Shown piece by piece: positions 16,852 through 26,081 of a DNA stretch of 64,000 nucleotides. Each line of letters begins with the position of its first letter. Position 1 is the stretch's first letter. The translations under genes were made by a program, and so were the position numbers. This DNA comes from Salsipaludibacter sp963735045. Lineage in GTDB: Bacteria; Actinomycetota; Nitriliruptoria; Nitriliruptorales; Nitriliruptoraceae. The notes beneath the pieces were generated by a model. It saw only the letters and a list, made by a program, of their open reading frames with translations. It was not told the DNA's origin and did no database searches. The stretch covers positions 1,054,001 to 1,118,000 of the forward strand of contig CAVTIZ010000003.1 in the NCBI GenBank assembly GCA_963735045.1, read 5' to 3'.

Positions 16852-19800
16852 TCAGGGACGCCGCGGTGACGCCGGGGACCGATTCGTGCTCCCGTGACGT
16901 GGAACGAGGCCCTGGGGGGTCACGACGAACGACGACTCGGTCAGCCGGGCGCCCACCGGGTGGTCGGCCGCGTCGACGCCGTCGATGCGCTGCAGGCGGA
17001 TCCTGGTGCCCGTCCGATCGGCCGCCTCGGCCAGGTCCGGGACCCAGGCCACATCGTCGGGGGTGGTCGCGAAGGTCACCAGGGACCGGCCGCCACGTTC
17101 CAGCAACGCGGCCGGCTCGCCGTCCACCAGCACCACCAGGGCGCCGACCGTCCGGGCCGGGCGACCGGGGCTGTCGGGCCAGTCCAGGATCGCGCCCCAG
17201 GGCTGCGCCGGATCGGTCGCGGCCAGGACCAGGGTCCGGCTGGCCGCCTCACGGTGTCCTCGCAGCCGGTCGACCACGCCCGGCAGGGCGAACTGGGCCG
17301 CGCCCAGCCCGGCCACGAAGTAGCCCCGGCGAATCGTTCCGGTGGCCTCCATGCCGGCCAGGACCGGGTACAGCCCTGCCCAGGCCCCCGGGATGCCCTC
17401 GGACCGCACGCCATCGCCGGTGACGACCCCCTGTCGCTCCAGCAGGGCCCCGGCCAGGGCGTGCTGGCGGCGGGTCGCGGCCGCGGCGTCGGGTGGTGAC
17501 GGTCGGCGCGGCTCGTCGGGTGCGGCCGCGTCGGCTTCGGGGTCCACGCCGTCGTCGAGGTGGTCGTCGAGCAGGGTCGTGGCCGTCCACCGCCCCTGGG
17601 CGGCCGGCGGACCCCCCCGTCGCAGCCGTCCCGGCCGCCGTCGTCGACGACCGCCGGCGGCGGCGCGGCGGGCCGTGCGGGCGCGCACGGCCGCGAACGA
17701 GTCGTTGGTGACCAGCCCGGCCCAGACCAGGTCCCACAGCGCGTCGAGCACGTCGCCGACCTCGCCCCCACCGGCCGCGTCGTACAGGTCGGGCCAGAAG
17801 GCGGTCCGGTGGGTCCCCAGGTGCCGGGCCAGGCGGCGATGGCGGTCCGTGTCGGGAACCTCGTCGAGTGGGGGCGGCAACAGGTCGAGGTGGTCGCGGA
17901 AGGCCACCGCGAGACGACCGTCACGTCGCCCGACCGATTCGATCCCGCGCCAGGCGACCTCCCCGGTGGCCAGCACCTGGTCCAGCAGCGCGGTCGGTTC
18001 GCCCCGCACGCGCGCGGCCAGCACCTGGCCCTCCATGGTCGACGCGGCCAGGGGAGCGCCCTCCAGCACCTCCAGGGCGTCCAGCACGGCGTCGAGTCCG
18101 GGTGGGGGATCCGCGACGCCGTGCCAGTCCAGCAGGAAGCGCGCGAACGCGGGCTGCTCGACCGGTTCGATCTCGTTGCGCAGGGCGGCCAGGGATCGCC
18201 GCTTGAGTTGTCGCAGGACCTCGATGTCGGCCCACTCCACGTCGCCACCGCCGGGGCGGAAGGCCCCCGAGGTGACCCGGTCGTCCCCCTCCAGGGCTCG
18301 CAGTGCCCCGGTCACGCGATCGGCGGTCGTGCCCAGCTGGTGGGCCACCTCCGCCGCGGTGAACGGGGGATGGGTGCGGGCATGCCGCGACACCAGCGCC
18401 ACCAGCGGCGACGGCACCGGGTCGGTGAAGGCCGACGGCAGCCCCGGAGGCAGGGCCACCCCGAGCCCGTCGCGCAGGCGGGCGGCGTCCTCGGCCGCGG
18501 CCCAGCGCATCCCCCCGGCGACCCCGACCTCGATCACGCGGCGCTGCGCCTGCAACTCCTCGAGGTGGTGGTCGACCTGGTCGGGGTCACGCAGTCGTTG
18601 CCGCAGGTCGTCGGTGGTCAGCGGTCCGAGGTCGGCCACGAGGTCGGCCAGGCCGTCCGGGCCCTTCAGGCGGCGGTCCCGGCCGCGGTCGTCGACGGGG
18701 GGCAGCCGCTGCAGTTCGCGGGCGACGAGCGCGACCACCTCCGGATCCAGCAGTTCGCGCAGCTCGGCGTCGCCCAGCAGCTCGGCGAGCAGGTCCGGGT
18801 CCAGGGCCAGCGCGGCCGCGCGACGCTCGGCGGCCGGCGCGTCGTAGTCGTACATCCACTGGCCGACCCAGGAGAACAGCAGCGACTGGGCGAACGGCGA
18901 TGGCGACGGGGTGTCGACGACCCGGACCTTCAGGCGGCGTGCGGCGAGGTCACCCAGCAGCTCCGACAACGACTCCAGGTCGAACACGTCCTGGAGCACC
19001 TCGCGGGTGGCCTCCAACAGGATCGGGAAGGTCGGGTGGCCCAGCGCGACCTGCAGCAGGTTGGCGGCTCGCTGGCGCTGCAACCACAGGGCGGTGCGCT
19101 GGCCGGGCCGCCGACGGGGCAGCAGCAGCGCCCGGCCGGCGGCCTCGCGGAAGCTGGTCGTGAAGCGTGCCGTGCTCACCAGGCGGCTGCGCAGGAGGTC
19201 CTGCACGTCGTCGGGGTCCAACGCCAGCAGGTCGACGTCGACGTCGTCGTGGGCCTCCTGGAGACGCAGCACGATCCCGTCGTCGGTCCACAGGACCTCG
19301 GGCTCCAGGCCCTGTTCGTGCAGTCGTGCCTCGATCGCCATGGCCCACGGCGCCAGCACCGGGGCCCCGAACGGGGCATGCACCACGATGCGCCAGTCCC
19401 CGAGTTCGTCCCGGAAGCGCTCCACCACCACGGTGCGGTCGTCGGGCACCGTGCCGGTGGCCTCACGTTGTTCGCCGAGGTAGTCCAGCAGGTTGGCCGT
19501 GGCCCGCGGGTCCAGCCCATGGGTGTCACGAAGGCGGGTGGCCGCCTCCTCGCGATCCAGCGCCAACAGCTCGCGGGTGAGGGCCCCCATGGCGCGCCCC
19601 AACTGGATCGAGCGACCGGGACCGTCGCCGTGCCAGAAGGGCAGTTTGCCCGGCCGACCCGGTGCGGGTGTCACCACGACCCGGTCGTGGGTGATGTCCT
19701 CGATCCGCCAGGTGGAGGCCCCGAGCACGAAGGTGTCGCCCACCCGTGACTCGTGGACCATCTCCTCGTCGAGCTCACCCACGCGGGCGCCGTCGCCGAG

Positions 19801-21498
19801 CACGACCCGGTACAGGCCGCGGTCCGGGATGGTCCCGGCATTGACCACGGCCAGCTGCTGGCTGCCGGCCCGCGCCCGCAGCACGTTGTCCACCCGGTCC
19901 CACACGATCCGTGGGCGCAGTTCGGAGAACTCGTCGGACGGGTAGCGGCCGGCCAGCAGGTCCAGCGTGGCCAGGAACACGTCGCGGCCCAGGTCGGCGT
20001 AGGGCGCGGCTCCGCGGACGACGTCGAACAACTCCTCCACCGGCCGGTCGTCCATCGCGACCATGGCCACGACCTGCTGGGCGAGCACGTCGAGGGGATT
20101 GCGGGGGTAGCGCAGCGGTTCGACGTCGCCGGCCAGCATGCGCTCGGTGACGACGGTGGCCTCGAGCAGGTCGTGGCGGAACTTGGGGAAGATGACCCCG
20201 CGGGAGGTCTCGCCGACCTGGTGGCCGGCACGGCCGACGCGTTGCAGGCCCGACGACACCGAGCCCGGGGAGGCGATCTGGACCACCAGGTCGACCGCCC
20301 CCATGTCGATGCCCAGTTCGAGGCTCGAGGTCGCGACGAGCCCGCGGACCCGACCGGCCTTGAGGTCGTCCTCCAGTTCGCGCCGTGCCGCCTTGGAAAG
20401 CGAGCCGTGGTGGGCCCGAACGAGGGGTTCGACCTCCGAGGTCAGCACCGTGCGGACCTCGTCGGACAGGTCCGGGTCGAACGGGTCGAGCCGGTCGGTG
20501 TCGAGCCCGGCATCCTCCAGCCGCACCCGACGGACCCGGCGGGCGTGGACGTCGTTGACATCGGCGGCGAGCCGTTCGGACAGTCGCCGGGCGTTGACGA
20601 ACACGATCGTGGAGGTGTTGGCCGTGACGAGGTCGACCAGGCGCGGGTGGATGGCCGGCCAGATGGACCCGGTCGTCGGTCCAGTGGGGTCGAGGTCGAC
20701 GTCGTCGTCGGCCACGGGGTCGGCCATGTCGGCCACGGGCACCACGACCTGCAGGTCGAGGTTGGGCGTCGTCCCGGCATCGACGATGGTGACGGGCCGG
20801 GGCCGGGTGCGGTCGTCGGCGCCACGGTCCACCCCCCCGAGGAAGGTCGCGATCTCGTCCAACGGACGTTGGGTGGCCGACAGGGCGATCCGTTGGGGTC
20901 GGTCGCTGCCGCCACGCCGCACGACCTCGTCGAGCCGCTCGAGGGTCAGGGCCAGGTGGGTGCCACGCTTGGTGGACGCCATCGCGTGGACCTCGTCGAC
21001 GATCACCGTGCGCACGTCGGTGAGGGTCTCGCGACCACGTGACGTCAGGTACAGGTACAGCGACTCGGGGGTCGTGATCAGGATGTCGGGCGGGTTGCGG
21101 ATCAGGCGGGCACGGTCCTTGGACGAGGTGTCGCCGGTCCGGATGCCCACGGTCGGCACGCGCACCGACAGGTCGAGTCGCTGGGCGGCCAGTTCGATGC
21201 CGGCCAGCGGCGCACGCAGGTTGCGGTCGATGTCGACCGCCAGGGCCCGCAACGGCGACAGGTAGACCACCTGGGTGCCGGTGGGTGGGTCCTCGGTGGT
21301 CATCAGGTCGTCGAGCGCGGCCAGGAAGGCGGCCAGGGTCTTGCCCGACCCGGTCGGTGCCAGCAGGAGTGTCGACTCGCCCCGCTGGATCGCGGGCCAG
21401 GCCTCGCGCTGGGCGTCGGTCGGATGGCGGAACGTGGTGGTGAACCACTCGGACACGGCCGGCGAGAAGCCGTCCAGCGGGGGCGGTGCCGCGCTCAC
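16852..21498 (-). CDS. lhr: ATP-dependent helicase Lhr (large helicase-related)
   Basis: A 1548-residue superfamily 2 helicase, normal length for the long bacterial Lhr. Motifs are Q-like FRHPTDAQREAWP, Walker A APTGSGKT, DEVH box (VIVDEVHAM), SAT (IALSATQRP), and motif VI region QRVGRAGHQ. The winged helix, Lhr core and C-terminal domains follow. Lhr translocates 3'-5' on DNA and is linked to mitomycin-type damage repair in mycobacteria. The GTG start shares bases with the TGA stop of the Nudix gene upstream, so it is the last gene of a three-gene coupled unit starting at 22447. Confidence 0.95.
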   Translation of the reverse strand: MSAAPPPLDGFSPAVSEWFTTTFRHPTDAQREAWPAIQRGESTLLLAPTGSGKTLAAFLAALDDLMTTEDPPTGTQVVYLSPLRALAVDIDRNLRAPLAGIELAAQRLDLSVRVPTVGIRTGDTSSKDRARLIRNPPDILITTPESLYLYLTSRGRETLTDVRTVIVDEVHAMASTKRGTHLALTLERLDEVVRRGGSDRPQRIALSATQRPLDEIATFLGGVDRGADDRTRPRPVTIVDAGTTPNLDLQVVVPVADMADPVADDDVDLDPTGPTTGSIWPAIHPRLVDLVTANTSTIVFVNARRLSERLAADVNDVHARRVRRVRLEDAGLDTDRLDPFDPDLSDEVRTVLTSEVEPLVRAHHGSLSKAARRELEDDLKAGRVRGLVATSSLELGIDMGAVDLVVQIASPGSVSSGLQRVGRAGHQVGETSRGVIFPKFRHDLLEATVVTERMLAGDVEPLRYPRNPLDVLAQQVVAMVAMDDRPVEELFDVVRGAAPYADLGRDVFLATLDLLAGRYPSDEFSELRPRIVWDRVDNVLRARAGSQQLAVVNAGTIPDRGLYRVVLGDGARVGELDEEMVHESRVGDTFVLGASTWRIEDITHDRVVVTPAPGRPGKLPFWHGDGPGRSIQLGRAMGALTRELLALDREEAATRLRDTHGLDPRATANLLDYLGEQREATGTVPDDRTVVVERFRDELGDWRIVVHAPFGAPVLAPWAMAIEARLHEQGLEPEVLWTDDGIVLRLQEAHDDVDVDLLALDPDDVQDLLRSRLVSTARFTTSFREAAGRALLLPRRRPGQRTALWLQRQRAANLLQVALGHPTFPILLEATREVLQDVFDLESLSELLGDLAARRLKVRVVDTPSPSPFAQSLLFSWVGQWMYDYDAPAAERRAAALALDPDLLAELLGDAELRELLDPEVVALVARELQRLPPVDDRGRDRRLKGPDGLADLVADLGPLTTDDLRQRLRDPDQVDHHLEELQAQRRVIEVGVAGGMRWAAAEDAARLRDGLGVALPPGLPSAFTDPVPSPLVALVSRHARTHPPFTAAEVAHQLGTTADRVTGALRALEGDDRVTSGAFRPGGGDVEWADIEVLRQLKRRSLAALRNEIEPVEQPAFARFLLDWHGVADPPPGLDAVLDALEVLEGAPLAASTMEGQVLAARVRGEPTALLDQVLATGEVAWRGIESVGRRDGRLAVAFRDHLDLLPPPLDEVPDTDRHRRLARHLGTHRTAFWPDLYDAAGGGEVGDVLDALWDLVWAGLVTNDSFAAVRARTARRAAAGGRRRRRPGRLRRGGPPAAQGRWTATTLLDDHLDDGVDPEADAAAPDEPRRPSPPDAAAATRRQHALAGALLERQGVVTGDGVRSEGIPGAWAGLYPVLAGMEATGTIRRGYFVAGLGAAQFALPGVVDRLRGHREAASRTLVLAATDPAQPWGAILDWPDSPGRPARTVGALVVLVDGEPAALLERGGRSLVTFATTPDDVAWVPDLAEAADRTGTRIRLQRIDGVDAADHPVGARLTESSFVVTPQGLVPRHGSTNRSPASPRRP

Positions 21499-22058
21499 GG
21501 ACCGGGCACCCAGTCGGGAACCGCGTCGCCGGCCGCCGGGCGGACCACGATCGGACGGCCACCGATGGCCTCGTCGAGGTGTTCCTCGACCCAGGCCACG
21601 TCGGGGGGGCCGGTCGCGTCGATGACGGCCAGCAGGTCGGCCAGCACGCCCGGGTACAGCGGGCCGTCCGCGTCCGGCAGGTCACGCGGGTCCCACCAGC
21701 GCCACTCGTCGAGGACCTCGGCCTCGTAGTCCTCCAGCCGGAGGGCCCCCAGCGCCGGCCGATCGTCCAGGCGGAGGTGCCAGAACGACTCGACCTGGAC
21801 CACGTCACGACCGAGGAAGGAGAAGTGCGCGCGACGGTGCAGCACGGGACGACCGGTCACGGTCACCCGGATCCCGGTCTCCTCGGCGAGTTCGCGTTCG
21901 GCCGCGTCACGGGCCGACTCCGTGCCGTCGGTGCCGCCGCCGGGGGTGAACCACCACCCGGCGGCGTCGTCGCGCCCGTGGCACAGCAGCACTGCGCCGT
22001 CGGGGTCCCGGACGAGTACGCGACCGGCGCGTCGGACCGTGCGGGCGGGCGCGGTCAC
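21495..22058 (-). CDS. Nudix hydrolase
   Basis: A 187-residue protein with a full Nudix box, G-x5-E-x7-REUxEExGU, seen as GGGTDGTE followed by RELAEETGI. The box binds Mg2+ and hydrolyses nucleoside diphosphates linked to another group. The GTG start at 22058 overlaps the stop of the upstream membrane-protein gene (GTGA), and the stop overlaps the lhr start. With no clear ribosome site of its own, it depends on coupling. Being co-expressed with a repair helicase suggests a nucleotide-pool role, but the substrate is unknown. Confidence 0.9.
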   Translation of the reverse strand: MTAPARTVRRAGRVLVRDPDGAVLLCHGRDDAAGWWFTPGGGTDGTESARDAAERELAEETGIRVTVTGRPVLHRRAHFSFLGRDVVQVESFWHLRLDDRPALGALRLEDYEAEVLDEWRWWDPRDLPDADGPLYPGVLADLLAVIDATGPPDVAWVEEHLDEAIGGRPIVVRPAAGDAVPDWVPGP

Positions 22059-22447
22059 GTCCGTGTCGACGTCGTCCGGCGAGGGGAGCGCGTGTCCCGG
22101 GCGTGGTCGCGCCGCGGGGCGACCTGCCAGGCCAGCAGGAACCACCCCACCGCCAGCACGGTGTGCACCAGGGCGAACGGCAGCGATGGTGGTGCGATCC
22201 AGGTGACCACCAGCGACCGGCCCCACAGCAGCACCGTCCAGGCCACGAACACCCCGCGCAGCGCGGTCGACCGTCCCGGCGCCACCCACAGGGCCACCGC
22301 CACGGCGAGTCCCACCACCACCGAGCCACCGATGCGCAGCAACGACCACGGGTCGGTCGTCTCCGCGGCCGTGAGCAGGCCGATGCGGCCGCCCCAGGAC
22401 ACCAGGGTCCAGGCGAGCACGAGTACGGCGAGCAGGCGATCGGACAT
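22055..22447 (-). CDS. Small integral membrane protein, unknown function
   Basis: A 130-residue protein with about four hydrophobic helices (near residues 4-22, 40-57, 64-82 and 90-108) and an Arg/Thr-rich, positively charged C-terminal tail, presumably cytosolic. I recognise no family motif. It is first in the coupled unit membrane protein-Nudix-lhr; its TGA overlaps the Nudix GTG. The start is the ATG at 22447. Confidence 0.75.
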   Translation of the reverse strand: MSDRLLAVLVLAWTLVSWGGRIGLLTAAETTDPWSLLRIGGSVVVGLAVAVALWVAPGRSTALRGVFVAWTVLLWGRSLVVTWIAPPSLPFALVHTVLAVGWFLLAWQVAPRRDHARDTRSPRRTTSTRT

Positions 22448-22510
22448 GGGGGAAGCGTACGGTCCCGGTGTGACCGCCCGGCCGGGGTCGACGGGCGCCC
22501 ACTAGGGTCG

Positions 22511-23851
22511 ATGGACATGGACCACCTCCGCGCTCCCCTCCGCGCCCTCGCCGCGCGATCCGCCGACGCCGTGGACCTCACGGATCCGTCGGTGCTGCCC
22601 CGGACGCGGGCCCTCGCCGACGACCTGCTGGCGGCGGACGCCGACCGGGACGAGTTGCGTGACCTGGGTCGCGACGCCGACGTCGGCATCGACCTGCGGG
22701 TGGCCACCAAGCTGGCCGAGTCGCGTCTGGCCGTCCACGACCTTCCGCCCGGACCGCTCCGCCTGCAGGTCCAGTTCGCGATGTGGGGCGAACACAACCG
22801 GCTGCGCGAGCGCACGACCGACAACCCGGTGGGCGAGGACGCGCTGCGGGTCAAGCTCGACCAGCTCGGGTGGTTGCTGGACGACTCCGAGGTGGACTGG
22901 CGACTCGTCGCCGTCGACGACGGCAGCCCGGAACAGGACTGGCGGACCGCCGCCACGATGGCCGACCGGCACCCCGCCGGCGATCGCGTCACCATCCTGC
23001 GGCTGGACCAGGCGATCCCGACCGGCGAGGGGCCCCTGGCCGGGCTGGCACACGTCGACGACTCGCGCAAGGGCGGGGCGATGGTGTTGGGCGCACGGGC
23101 GGCGCTGGACGACGACCGCGACGCGGTCGTGCTGACCGATGCCGACAACTCCGTGGACCTGGGCCAGGTCGGGCTGCTGCTCGGCCCGTTCGCGGACGGC
23201 CAGGACGTGGTCATCGGCGACCGCAAGCACCCGGATGCGGTGCTGCGCAAGGCCGAGGCCCGCTGGGGCCCGGGCATCCCGGTGCTGCGCCACATGCAGC
23301 GGATGGTGGGTCGCGCCCTGTTCTCGCGGGGGTTGCGTGACACCCAGGCCGCCTTCAAGCTGTTCAGCCGCTCGGCCCTGGCCGACGTCCTCGCGGCGCC
23401 GTCCACGTTCGGGTTCTCCTTCGACCCCGACTGGCTCTACGGCGCGCTGGGTGGGGGACACGAGATCGCCACCACGCCGTTCGCCTTCGTGGACTCCTTC
23501 GCCGAGTCGGCGTCGATCACCCAGGGCCCGATGACCACCTGGGAGTCGTTGCTGGTGGGCCTGACGGCCTCGGCCCGCGCGCGGGGCGCCGACCACGACC
23601 ACGACATGGCGGCACTGGTCGACGACCACGGCAACGTCGCCGACCTCGAACGCATCGTCGTGCGCCAGCCACCCACCGCACTGTCGGAGGCCGACCCGGG
23701 TGACCTCGGCAACCCGGCGATCCTGTCGGTGGCGGACCTGCGCCATTGGATCGAGGACGGGGGGATCGAGGACGGGGGGATCGAGGTCGGGGGGATCGAG
23801 GTGGGGGGGATCGAGGACGGGGACGGCTCCGCCGGTCCCGACGCGCCGTAG
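22511..23851 (+). CDS. Family 2 glycosyltransferase
   Basis: A 446-residue cytoplasmic protein. After an N-terminal helical stretch of about 85 residues, a GT-A core is visible: VAVDDGS near residue 137 and the metal-binding LTDADNSVDLG near 210. These are followed by GLRDTQAAFKLFSR and FSFDPDWLYGA, the pattern of dolichol-phosphate-sugar-like transferases. It has no membrane helix. The C-terminus carries a five-copy pentapeptide repeat. The acceptor is unknown. ATGs at 22511 and 22517 are both possible starts. It precedes the WS/DGAT gene by 34 bp. Confidence 0.85.
   Translation: MDMDHLRAPLRALAARSADAVDLTDPSVLPRTRALADDLLAADADRDELRDLGRDADVGIDLRVATKLAESRLAVHDLPPGPLRLQVQFAMWGEHNRLRERTTDNPVGEDALRVKLDQLGWLLDDSEVDWRLVAVDDGSPEQDWRTAATMADRHPAGDRVTILRLDQAIPTGEGPLAGLAHVDDSRKGGAMVLGARAALDDDRDAVVLTDADNSVDLGQVGLLLGPFADGQDVVIGDRKHPDAVLRKAEARWGPGIPVLRHMQRMVGRALFSRGLRDTQAAFKLFSRSALADVLAAPSTFGFSFDPDWLYGALGGGHEIATTPFAFVDSFAESASITQGPMTTWESLLVGLTASARARGADHDHDMAALVDDHGNVADLERIVVRQPPTALSEADPGDLGNPAILSVADLRHWIEDGGIEDGGIEVGGIEVGGIEDGDGSAGPDAP
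23750..23824 (+). repeat. 15-bp tandem repeat, five units, in glycosyltransferase 3' end
   Basis: Five in-frame 15-bp units (ATCGAGGACGGGGGG type, with small changes in units 3 to 5) encode IEDGG, IEDGG, IEVGG, IEVGG and IEDGD at the very C-terminus. Confidence 0.9.
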
Positions 23852-23885
23852 GCTCGGTGGTCCGACCGAGACGAAGGCACCACTG

Positions 23886-25298
23886 GTGGCAATGGGACAC
23901 GGGGACCGGCTCAGCCCGGTCGATGCGGCCTTCCTGCGCATGGAGACACCGCACCTCCACATGCACGTCGGCGGCCTGTTCATCCTCGAACCCGGCCCGC
24001 GCTCGACGTTCACCTTCGACCGCTTCCAGCGCTACGTGCGGTCACGCCTGCACCTGGTGCCGCGCTACCGGCAGCGCATCGCCGGCACGCCGCTCAACCT
24101 CGCCCAGCCCACCTGGGAGGACGATCCCGGCTTCGACCTCGCCTACCACGTCCGCCACGCGGCGCTGCCGCGACCCGGGGGCATGGACCAGCTGCTCGAG
24201 TACGCCTCCCGGATCCTGTCGCGCCAGCTCGACCGCGACAAGCCGCTGTGGGAGCTGTACGTCGTGGAGGGCCTCGAGGACGGCAACATCGCCCTGGTCA
24301 CCAAGAACCACCACGCCATGATCGACGGCCTCGCGGGTGTCGACATCCTGGGCGTGCTGATGGACGCCGAGGACGAGGCCCCCGACGAGCTGCCCCGGGC
24401 CGAGGCGTGGGAGCCGCATCCGCGTCGTGGGGACCTGCAGCGCACCGTCGACGCGGTCGAGCACCTGGCCACCCAGCCCAGTGCCCTGGTGGGTCGGGTC
24501 CGGTCGCTGGCCGATCGCCCGCTGGACGTGGCCAGGCGGACCGTGGCGGTGGGGCAGGGCCTCACCCACCTGGCCACGACCGGGTTGTCGGGTGGGCTGG
24601 CCACCAAGTCCATCCTCAACCAGGCGCCGGGCATCTCGCGACGCTTCGCGGTCGAACAACTCGACCTCGACGAGGTGAAGGAGGTCAAGAACGCCTTCGG
24701 GGCCACCGTCAACGACGTCGTGCTCGCCGTCTGTGGGGACATGCTCGGTCGCTACCTGCGCTACCGGCGCGAGTCGACCGAGCGACTGGACCTGCGGGTC
24801 ATGGTGCCCGTGAGCGTGCGGACCTCCAGCGACCACGACAACCAGGTCACCGCGGTGCTGGTCGACCTCCCGGTCGGCGAGATGGACCCGGTCGAACGCC
24901 TCCGCGCCATCACGCGCCGGATGGGCGACGTCAAGGGGTCCCACTCCGCCGTCGGCGCGGACTTCCTGCTCAACCTGACGGGCTTCGCGCCGCCGACCAT
25001 CCACGCCCTGGGGGCACGGCTGGCCGTGTCGACCCGGCTGTTCAACACCGTGATCACCAACGTTCCCGGTCCGCAGTTCCCGGTCTACGCGCTGGGGGCG
25101 CGCCTGGTGGGTGGCTACCCCTTCATCCCCCTTGCGGCGACCCAGTCGTTGGCGATCGGCCTGGTGTCGCTGGACGGGGTGATCCACACCGGGTTCACGT
25201 CCGACTACGACGCCCTGCCCGACGTGTCGGTGCTGCCGGAGTACCTGCGCGAGTCCCTCGCCGAGCTGGTGGCCTCGGCCCGCGCCGTGGCCCGATGA
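23886..25298 (+). CDS. Wax ester synthase/diacylglycerol acyltransferase (WS/DGAT)
   Basis: A 470-residue acyltransferase. The condensation-type catalytic motif HHxxxDG is HHAMIDG near residues 142-148. The N-terminal LSPVDAAFLRMETP and C-terminal TNVPGPQFPVYALGARL match the actinobacterial WS/DGAT family. It joins acyl-CoA to a diacylglycerol or fatty alcohol to make storage lipid at the membrane face. The GTG at 23886 sits 8 bases from GAAGG; an ATG two codons later is the alternative. The stop overlaps the dut start (ATGA). Confidence 0.92.
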   Translation: MAMGHGDRLSPVDAAFLRMETPHLHMHVGGLFILEPGPRSTFTFDRFQRYVRSRLHLVPRYRQRIAGTPLNLAQPTWEDDPGFDLAYHVRHAALPRPGGMDQLLEYASRILSRQLDRDKPLWELYVVEGLEDGNIALVTKNHHAMIDGLAGVDILGVLMDAEDEAPDELPRAEAWEPHPRRGDLQRTVDAVEHLATQPSALVGRVRSLADRPLDVARRTVAVGQGLTHLATTGLSGGLATKSILNQAPGISRRFAVEQLDLDEVKEVKNAFGATVNDVVLAVCGDMLGRYLRYRRESTERLDLRVMVPVSVRTSSDHDNQVTAVLVDLPVGEMDPVERLRAITRRMGDVKGSHSAVGADFLLNLTGFAPPTIHALGARLAVSTRLFNTVITNVPGPQFPVYALGARLVGGYPFIPLAATQSLAIGLVSLDGVIHTGFTSDYDALPDVSVLPEYLRESLAELVASARAVAR

Positions 25299-25762
25299 CC
25301 ACCGGTGGGCACGACCACGGACCACGGCGCCTGCCCGTGCAGCGGCTCCGGGGCGACGTCGAGCTCCCGCATCGGGCCCACGCCGACGATGCCGGACTGG
25401 ACCTGCGCACACCCGACGAGGTGGTGCTGGCGCCGGGGGAGCGGTGCGGCGTGGGGACCGGACTGGTCGTGGCGGTGCCGACCGGGTTCGTCGGCCTGGT
25501 CCACCCACGCTCCGGACTGGCGTTGCGCGACGGCGTGACCGTGGTCAACGCCCCGGGGACGATCGATGCGGGCTATCGCGGTGAGGTGCGGGTGCCACTG
25601 GTCAACCTGTCGGACCGGGAGGTGCGACTGGCCGCTGGCGAACGCATCGCCCAGCTGCTGGTCCAGGCCGTCGCCCTGCCGGAGGTGGTCGAGGTCCACG
25701 ACCTTGCCGACGAGTCCACCGACCGTGGTCGCGGCGGGTTCGGTTCCACCGGGCGCGCCTGA
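25295..25762 (+). CDS. dut: dUTP diphosphatase (dUTPase)
   Basis: A 155-residue trimeric dUTPase that hydrolyses dUTP to dUMP and pyrophosphate. All five motifs are present: I DAGLDLR, II HPRSGLALR, III GTIDAGYRGEVRVPLVN with the catalytic Asp, IV ERIAQLL, and V RGRGGFGSTG at the C-terminus. Its ATG overlaps the WS/DGAT stop, so the two unrelated functions are co-translated. Confidence 0.96.
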   Translation: MTTGGHDHGPRRLPVQRLRGDVELPHRAHADDAGLDLRTPDEVVLAPGERCGVGTGLVVAVPTGFVGLVHPRSGLALRDGVTVVNAPGTIDAGYRGEVRVPLVNLSDREVRLAAGERIAQLLVQAVALPEVVEVHDLADESTDRGRGGFGSTGRA

Positions 25763-25791
25763 TCCGGGTGCCCGATCGGGAACCCGTGGGT

Positions 25792-25820
25792 TTGTGTCGA
25801 CTTCCCGCCTCGGCTACCTT
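25792..25820 (+). promoter_or_regulatory. Probable promoter of tRNA-Gly
   Basis: TTGTGT (25792-25797) and TACCTT (25815-25820) are separated by 17 bases, with the mature tRNA starting 12 bases after the -10 box. Confidence 0.55.
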
Positions 25821-25832
25821 TGCCGGTCGCAC

Positions 25833-25909
25833 GCGGTAGTAGCTCAGTTGGCTAGAGCGCCACCTTGCCAAGGTGGAGGTCGTGGGTTCGAATCCCATCT
25901 ACCGCTCCA
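25833..25909 (+). tRNA. tRNA-Gly (anticodon GCC)
   Basis: A full cloverleaf. The acceptor arm GCGGTAG pairs with CTACCGC (25899-25905), followed by discriminator T and an encoded CCA (25907-25909). The D arm contains AGCTCAGTTGGCTAGAGC. The anticodon stem CCACC/GGTGG encloses the loop TTGCCAA with anticodon GCC. The T arm has GGTTCGAATCC. GCC reads GGC and GGU, the main Gly codons here. Confidence 0.97.
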
Positions 25910-25911
25910 CC

Positions 25912-25934
25912 GGCCCCCGCCCATCGCGGGGGCC
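25912..25934 (+). terminator. Terminator hairpin after tRNA-Gly
   Basis: A perfect 9-bp stem (GGCCCCCGC with GCGGGGGCC) and five-base loop, two bases after the encoded CCA. No T-run follows. Confidence 0.75.
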
Positions 25935-26081
25935 GTCGTCGTGAGCGGGCGTCGTCGAGTCGTCCGTGGCGCCCCGTGGCGGGCCGCAAGGACCTCGCGT
26001 CCGTCCGCCGGCGGCGTGGCCGCGACCACCACTTGTACGGTGGCTCGGTCGCACGGGGCAGAGTCGAGTCGGAGGTGCACC

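Noticed and set aside
23750..23824. Repeat array considered as a CRISPR
   Set aside because: Units are 15 bp, directly adjacent without spacers and in-frame in a coding region.
25766..25785. Inverted repeat after dut as a terminator
   Set aside because: Ten-base arms contain a mismatch and there is no loop beyond the central GATC, so a stable hairpin is doubtful.
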